Origin: Burkholderiaceae bacterium
Lineage (GTDB): Bacteria; Pseudomonadota; Gammaproteobacteria; Burkholderiales; Burkholderiaceae
DNA length: 9,757 bases
Reading direction: 5' to 3'
NCBI GenBank assembly: GCA_017998575.1
Contig: JAGOCV010000142.1
Location: 1 to 9,757, forward strand
Position 1 is the stretch's first letter; every line of letters starts with the position of its first letter. This document shows positions 7,026-9,757 of the stretch, in pieces. Made by a program: the position numbers and the translations under genes. The notes under the pieces are model-generated. The model ran no database searches, had not been told where the DNA came from, and saw only the letters and a program-made list of their open reading frames with translations.

Positions 7026-7643
7026 ATGCCGGTCGTGGTCGTCGCCAATCCCAAGGGAGGCGTGGGCAAGTCCACACTTGCCACCAACGTCGCAGGGTAC
7101 TTCGCGAGCCAGGGTCACGCGGTGATGCTGGGCGATGCCGATCGCCAGCAGTCCTCGCGGCTGTGGCTGGGCCTGCGGCCCGAGGCCGCCCGCCGCATCG
7201 AGACCTGGGACGTGAGCGCCGACCTCATCGTGCGCCCGCCCAAAGGTGTCACGCACGTGGTGCTCGATACCCCCGGCGGCCTGCATGGCTGGCGCTTCAA
7301 CGACGTCATGAAGCTGGCCGACAAAGTGATCGTGCCCCTGCAGCCCAGCATCTTCGACATCTACGCCACGCGCGCCTTCCTCGACGAACTGGCCGAGCAC
7401 CGCAAGGCCTCGGCGCTGCAGGTGGGCATCGTCGGCATGCGTGTGGACAGCCGCACGCTGGCGGCCGACCGGCTGCGCGACTTCGTCGAAGGACTGGGCC
7501 TGCCGGTGCTGGGCTACCTGCGCGACACGCAGAACTACATCCACCTGGCCGCGCGTGGCCTCACGGTGTTCGACGTGGCGCCGGGTCGCGTCGAGCGTGA
7601 CCTCGAGCAGTGGCGCGGCATCACCAACTGGCTGGACACCTGA
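7026..7643 (+). CDS. Orphan ParA-family (MinD/ParA-type) ATPase
   Basis: A 205-residue cytoplasmic P-loop ATPase of the ParA/MinD superfamily. Deviant Walker A KGGVGKST (10-17) contains signature Lys10 and the P-loop Lys15. Switch region I is DADRQQSS (37-44), where classical ParA has DADPQGS. Walker B is VVLDTPGG (78-85) with Asp81. VIVPLQPSIFDI (101-112) matches the conserved 'vlvPv.ps..d' stretch. It is short and lacks the N-terminal helix-turn-helix of plasmid ParA proteins, resembling chromosomal orphan ParA/PpfA-like proteins that position cellular cargo on the nucleoid. No ParB gene or parS-like site is seen nearby. ATG 7026 is preceded by GAGGGGG (7014-7020). What it positions is unknown; neither neighbour suggests a cargo. 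Confidence 0.85.
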   Translation: MPVVVVANPKGGVGKSTLATNVAGYFASQGHAVMLGDADRQQSSRLWLGLRPEAARRIETWDVSADLIVRPPKGVTHVVLDTPGGLHGWRFNDVMKLADKVIVPLQPSIFDIYATRAFLDELAEHRKASALQVGIVGMRVDSRTLAADRLRDFVEGLGLPVLGYLRDTQNYIHLAARGLTVFDVAPGRVERDLEQWRGITNWLDT

Positions 7644-7689
7644 CCGGCCGCCGCACGCCCGGCCAAGAAGACAACGGAGACACGACAAG

Positions 7690-8145
7690 ATGAAGACATT
7701 CGCGCAGCCTGCCGACCTTGCCCCGCTGGTGGGACAGGAGGTCGCCGTGAGCGACTGGATCGAGGTCACGCAGGCCCAGGTCAACCAGTTCGCCGAGGCC
7801 ACCGGTGACCACCAGTGGATCCACGTGGACGAGGCGCGCGCTCGATCGGGCCCGTTCGGCGGCACCATCGCGCACGGCTTCTTCACGCTGTCGCTGCTGC
7901 CGCGATTGCTGGAAGGCTCCATCGCCATCACCGACGTGCGCATGGGCGTCAACTATGGCCTGAACAAGGTGCGCTTCACGGATCCGGTGCCCGTGGGCGG
8001 CCGGGTGCGCGGGCGATTCAAGCTGCTGGCGCTGGAAGCCGTGGCCGGCAATGGCATGCAGAGCACCTGGCAGGTGACGTTCGAGCGCGAAGGAACGGCC
8101 AAGCCCGTCTGCGTGGCCGAGTCGCTCGTGCGCCACTACCTCTAA
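7690..8145 (+). CDS. MaoC-like (R)-specific enoyl-CoA hydratase/dehydratase
   Basis: A 151-residue single hot-dog-fold protein of the MaoC/NodN-like group, usual length. Family members hydrate trans-2-enoyl-CoA in fatty acid or PHA-precursor metabolism. The hydratase motif is intact: ATGDHQWIHVDEARA (37-51) with Asp40 and His45 at the spacing of the catalytic pair in PhaJ-type hydratases, then GPFGGTIAHGFFTLSLLP (54-71). The later segment VNYGLNKVRFTDPVPVGG (87-104) is also typical. The frame is open further upstream, but ATG 7690 is chosen because GGAGA (7676-7680) lies 9 bases before it and the protein then starts like its relatives. It follows the ParA-like gene by 46 bases and may be co-transcribed. 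Its physiological acyl-CoA is unknown. The hairpin repeat array begins 3 bases after its stop. Confidence 0.88.
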   Translation: MKTFAQPADLAPLVGQEVAVSDWIEVTQAQVNQFAEATGDHQWIHVDEARARSGPFGGTIAHGFFTLSLLPRLLEGSIAITDVRMGVNYGLNKVRFTDPVPVGGRVRGRFKLLALEAVAGNGMQSTWQVTFEREGTAKPVCVAESLVRHYL

Positions 8146-8148
8146 GCT

Positions 8149-8260
8149 CCCACGCTCGCGCACTGCGTGTAGCTCGCTGCCCCCCGAGGGGGTGCTCGCG
8201 CGGGGCCTCGGCAGGGCCGAGGCGTGACCGCTTCGCGGTCAGCGCTGGAACTTGTTCGCC
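8149..8260. repeat. Repeat unit 1 (divergent copy)
   Basis: Full 112-base unit. Compared with unit 2 it has G8160 for T8272, G8215 for A8327, G8224 for T8336 and G8235 for A8347. G8235 lengthens the third hairpin to a perfect 7-bp stem with loop TTC. The other differences lie outside stems: one in the loop of the second hairpin, one between hairpins and one in the unit's leading part. Confidence 0.9.
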
Positions 8261-8372
8261 CCCACGCTCGCTCACTGCGTGTAGCTCGCTGCCCCCCGAG
8301 GGGGTGCTCGCGCGGGGCCTCGGCAGAGCCGAGGCTTGACCGCTTCACGGTCAGCGCTGGAACTTGTTCGCC
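8261..8372. repeat. Repeat unit 2
   Basis: Full 112-base unit ending in GGAACTTGTTCGCC, as in unit 1. Its first 98 bases are identical to unit 3. The third hairpin is reduced to a 6-bp stem because A8347 no longer pairs with C8343. Confidence 0.9.
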
Positions 8373-8470
8373 CCCACGCTCGCTCACTGCGTGTAGCTCG
8401 CTGCCCCCCGAGGGGGTGCTCGCGCGGGGCCTCGGCAGAGCCGAGGCTTGACCGCTTCACGGTCAGCGCT
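8373..8470. repeat. Repeat unit 3 (lacks the last 14 bases)
   Basis: It contains all three hairpins and is identical to the first 98 bases of unit 2. Similarity stops after CAGCGCT at 8470 and the unrelated CGGGGTGT leads into the trmL stop codon. The 98-base core may therefore be the element proper, with the 14-base GGAACTTGTTCGCC as the spacer copied along in the duplications. Confidence 0.9.
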
Positions 8471-8478
8471 CGGGGTGT

Positions 8479-8949
8479 CTAACGTGCGCCAACGAAGCCG
8501 TGCTGCCGCCACGCCTCGAACACCGTCACCGCGACTGCGTTCGACAGGTTGAGGCTGCGCTGGCCGGCGCGCATTGGCAGTCGCAGCCAGTGCGAGGGGT
8601 TGAAGGTATCGCGCAGTTCGGGGGCAAGGCCGCGGGTCTCCGAGCCGAACACCAGCCAGTCGCCGGGCATGAAGGCCACGTCGTGCACGGTGCGCGTGCC
8701 GCGGGTGGTGAGTGCGAACAGGCGTGCCGGGTCGGGCTGCTCTGTGTCGAGCAGCGCCTGCCAGTTCGCATGGCGCCGGACTTCGGCGTACTCGTGGTAG
8801 TCCAGTCCGGCGCGGCGCATCAGGCGGTCTTCCATCGAAAAGCCCAGCGGTTCCACCAGGTGCAGCGTGCAACCCGTGTTGGCGGCCAGCCGGATGACGT
8901 TGCCGGTATTCGGCGGGATTTCGGGCTCGACCAGGACGATGTGGAACAT
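8479..8949 (-). CDS. trmL: tRNA (cytidine(34)-2'-O)-methyltransferase TrmL
   Basis: A 156-residue SPOUT-class methyltransferase, practically the same length as E. coli TrmL. It 2'-O-methylates the wobble base (C34, or cmnm5U34) of two tRNA-Leu isoacceptors using S-adenosylmethionine. The knotted-fold motifs are clear: PNTGNVIRLAANTG (13-26), LVFGSETRGLAPE (99-111) and LPMRAGQRSLNLSNAVAV (124-141). The first residues FHIVLVEPEIPPNTGN are also typical. ATG at 8949 is chosen; the frame continues upstream but has no family similarity there. It starts 34 bases after the comF stop on the same strand, so the two probably share a transcript. Its stop lies 8 bases from the repeat array. Confidence 0.95.
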   Translation of the reverse strand: MFHIVLVEPEIPPNTGNVIRLAANTGCTLHLVEPLGFSMEDRLMRRAGLDYHEYAEVRRHANWQALLDTEQPDPARLFALTTRGTRTVHDVAFMPGDWLVFGSETRGLAPELRDTFNPSHWLRLPMRAGQRSLNLSNAVAVTVFEAWRQHGFVGAR

Positions 8950-8983
8950 CGTGCGATTGTCACCGCGCGGCTTGCTGCGCGAG

Positions 8984-9688
8984 TCAGGCCTCGGGCGTTC
9001 GCGCGACCACGATGCCGGCGATGTGGGACGCGCCGGCCTCGCGCAGGACACGCGCGGCCTCCTCGAGCGAGGCGCCGCTGGTCATCACATCATCGACCAG
9101 GGCGATGCGCCTGCCCTGCACCTGGCCGCGCCGCAGCGGATCGACGGCAAATGCGCCGCGCAGATTGGCGAGCCGTGCCGCCCGGTCCAGGCGACTTTGC
9201 GCGGGGGTCTCGCGCACGCGCAGGAGCAGGCGGGATTCCACCCGGCCCGGCGCCAGCCGGCGCGCCAGTTCAAGCGACTGGTTGAAGCCGCGCTCGCGCA
9301 GCCGGCCAGGCGCCAGTGGCAGCGGCAGCACCAGGTCGGCGTCGTCGATCTGTCGGGCGGCGGCCGGGCCGGCGCGCACCAGCGCAGCCAGCGAGGCCGC
9401 CCAGCCCGGTTGCCCGCCGAACTTGAAATCGGTGATGCAGCCGGCCCACGGATAGCCGTAATCCACGGCGGCATGGCAGGCGTCGAGCGCCGGGGCACGG
9501 CGCAGGCAGCGGCCGCAGCAGTCACCCGCATCGGCGGGCAAAGGCAGGGCGCATCGACGGCAGCGTGGCGAAGGAATGGCGAATCGAGCCACGCAGGCCC
9601 TGCACACGGGGGCGGCGGGCCAGGCGGCGCACAGCGCGCACTGGCTGGGCACTGCGTGCGATAAGCCCTCCATCAGCCGGTGCAACAT
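8984..9688 (-). CDS. comF: ComF family protein (phosphoribosyltransferase-like, competence-associated)
   Basis: A 234-residue ComF/GntX-type protein. The N-terminal part carries paired cysteines of a zinc-binding domain: CALC (17-20), CRAC (29-32), CRRC (43-46) and CCGRC (57-61). The C-terminal part is a type I phosphoribosyltransferase fold with LPLPLAPGRLRERGFNQS (121-138), TPAQSRLDRAARLANLRGAF (161-180) and the PRPP loop LVDDVMTSGASL (197-208). ComF proteins act in the cytoplasm in uptake or processing of transformed single-stranded DNA; the catalytic role of the PRTase domain is unclear. The start is uncertain: ATG 9688 is preferred, TTG 9697 would add 3 residues and ATG 9673 would remove 5. 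None has a strong Shine-Dalgarno sequence. It lies ahead of trmL and divergent from the gene at 9721. Confidence 0.92.
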   Translation of the reverse strand: MLHRLMEGLSHAVPSQCALCAAWPAAPVCRACVARFAIPSPRCRRCALPLPADAGDCCGRCLRRAPALDACHAAVDYGYPWAGCITDFKFGGQPGWAASLAALVRAGPAAARQIDDADLVLPLPLAPGRLRERGFNQSLELARRLAPGRVESRLLLRVRETPAQSRLDRAARLANLRGAFAVDPLRRGQVQGRRIALVDDVMTSGASLEEAARVLREAGASHIAGIVVARTPEA

Positions 9689-9695
9689 CCGGCTC

Positions 9696-9703
9696 AATAT
9701 ACT
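9696..9703. promoter_or_regulatory. AT-rich element between comF and the divergent gene; candidate shared -10
   Basis: AATATACT is the only AT-rich stretch in the divergent gap. On the plus strand it reads TATACT (9698-9703), 17 bases before ATG 9721. On the minus strand it reads TATATT (9701-9696), 7 bases before ATG 9688. Either could be a -10 hexamer. The leaders would be very short or absent, which fits the lack of Shine-Dalgarno sequences on both sides. No clear -35 boxes were found. Confidence 0.4.
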
Positions 9704-9720
9704 CGCGCGCTGGATCGTCC

Positions 9721-9757
9721 ATGGCCTCTCCTGCCGCGCCCCGCCCCCCCACCATCG
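9721..9757 (+). CDS. N-terminal fragment, possibly a BioC-like SAM-dependent methyltransferase
   Basis: ATG 9721 opens a frame running off the window after 12 codons, reading MASPAAPRPPTI. Only context and a short motif support it: in Comamonadaceae the gene divergent from comF is, as I recall, often a BioC-like (malonyl-ACP O-methyltransferase-type) protein whose start reads like '..PPTIDP.AA.RW'. The visible PPTI agrees with that. The upstream TATACT is compatible with a promoter. The product is inference, and even the start codon rests on this resemblance. Confidence 0.4.
   Translation, partial: MASPAAPRPPTI

Larger units (their letters stand above)
8149..8470. repeat. Tandem array of three 112-base hairpin-rich repeats between convergent genes
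   Basis: Three direct copies with period 112: 8149-8260, 8261-8372 and a 98-base third copy 8373-8470 that lacks the final 14 bases. The array begins 3 bases after the MaoC gene's stop and ends 8 bases before the trmL stop, so it fills the whole 333-base convergent gap; no gene is supported there. Each unit carries three inverted repeats in a row, described for copy 1: CCCCC/GGGGG (8180-8184 with 8188-8192), GCCTCGGC/GCCGAGGC (8205-8212 with 8216-8223) and TGACCGC/GCGGTCA (8225-8231 with 8235-8241). Copies 2 and 3 agree at all 98 shared positions; copy 1 differs from copy 2 at four positions. Similar CCCCCCGAGGGGG-centred intergenic repeats are, to my recollection, common in Comamonadaceae, but I cannot verify this here. 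A bidirectional terminator or REP-like role is inference. Confidence 0.95.

Noticed and set aside
7441..7689. Upstream extension of the MaoC-like gene
   Set aside because: It runs inside the ParA-like gene in another frame; the 7690 start has a ribosome-binding site and gives the usual family length.
8018..8460. Overlapping small open frames on both strands within the repeat array, encoding near-identical peptides
   Set aside because: They follow from the 112-base repeat being translated in successive frames; the hairpins, lack of start signals and unstable frame across copies argue against coding.
8149..8470. Possible CRISPR array
   Set aside because: The units are long, directly adjacent and have no variable spacers; no cas gene is present.
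8384..8872. 162-codon minus-strand open frame crossing the repeat and trmL
   Set aside because: It lies in a different frame of the clearly recognised trmL gene, and its end is repeat sequence. High GC makes such shadow frames long.

Overview
The window is very GC-rich, gene-dense bacterial DNA. Gene content points to a betaproteobacterium, most likely Comamonadaceae (Acidovorax/Hydrogenophaga/Variovorax type): an orphan Bug-family periplasmic binding protein, a LIV-type ABC operon with a permease-ATPase fusion, a TauE-like permease, an orphan ParA, and a trmL-comF pair next to a probable BioC-like methyltransferase. The family assignment is inference from gene content and composition, not from a marker gene.

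Layout. Bases 2-280 hold the C-terminal end of a family III (CaiB/BaiF) CoA-transferase. A Bug/TctC-type tripartite tricarboxylate substrate-binding protein follows (335-1336), with no TctA/TctB membrane partner in the window. After a 115-base gap with a stem-loop comes a complete branched-chain-amino-acid-type (HAAT/LIV) ABC importer: binding protein (1452-2651), LivH permease (2674-3537), a LivM-LivG fusion of 611 aa (3540-5375) and LivF (5368-6081, overlapping the fusion by 8 bases). The operon ends at a GC hairpin with a T-rich tail (6133-6155). Next come a TauE/SafE-family permease (6194-6955), an orphan ParA-like ATPase (7026-7643) and a MaoC-type hydratase (7690-8145), all on the plus strand.

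Bases 8146-8478 contain no gene. They are filled by three tandem copies of a 112-base hairpin-rich repeat, lying exactly between convergent genes. On the minus strand are comF (8984-9688) and trmL (8479-8949), an apparent two-gene operon. At the right edge a divergent gene starts (9721 onward), whose first residues resemble the BioC-like methyltransferases often found beside comF.

How it works together. The CoA-transferase, Bug protein and LIV importer look like an uptake-and-activation locus for an organic acid, amide or amino-acid-like compound; the substrate cannot be read from sequence. The remaining genes are single housekeeping or accessory functions. I found no convincing new defence or mobile system. 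The points most worth a second look are the hairpin repeat array, and the fused importer, whose non-canonical ATPase residues all fall into one of the two predicted ATP sites.
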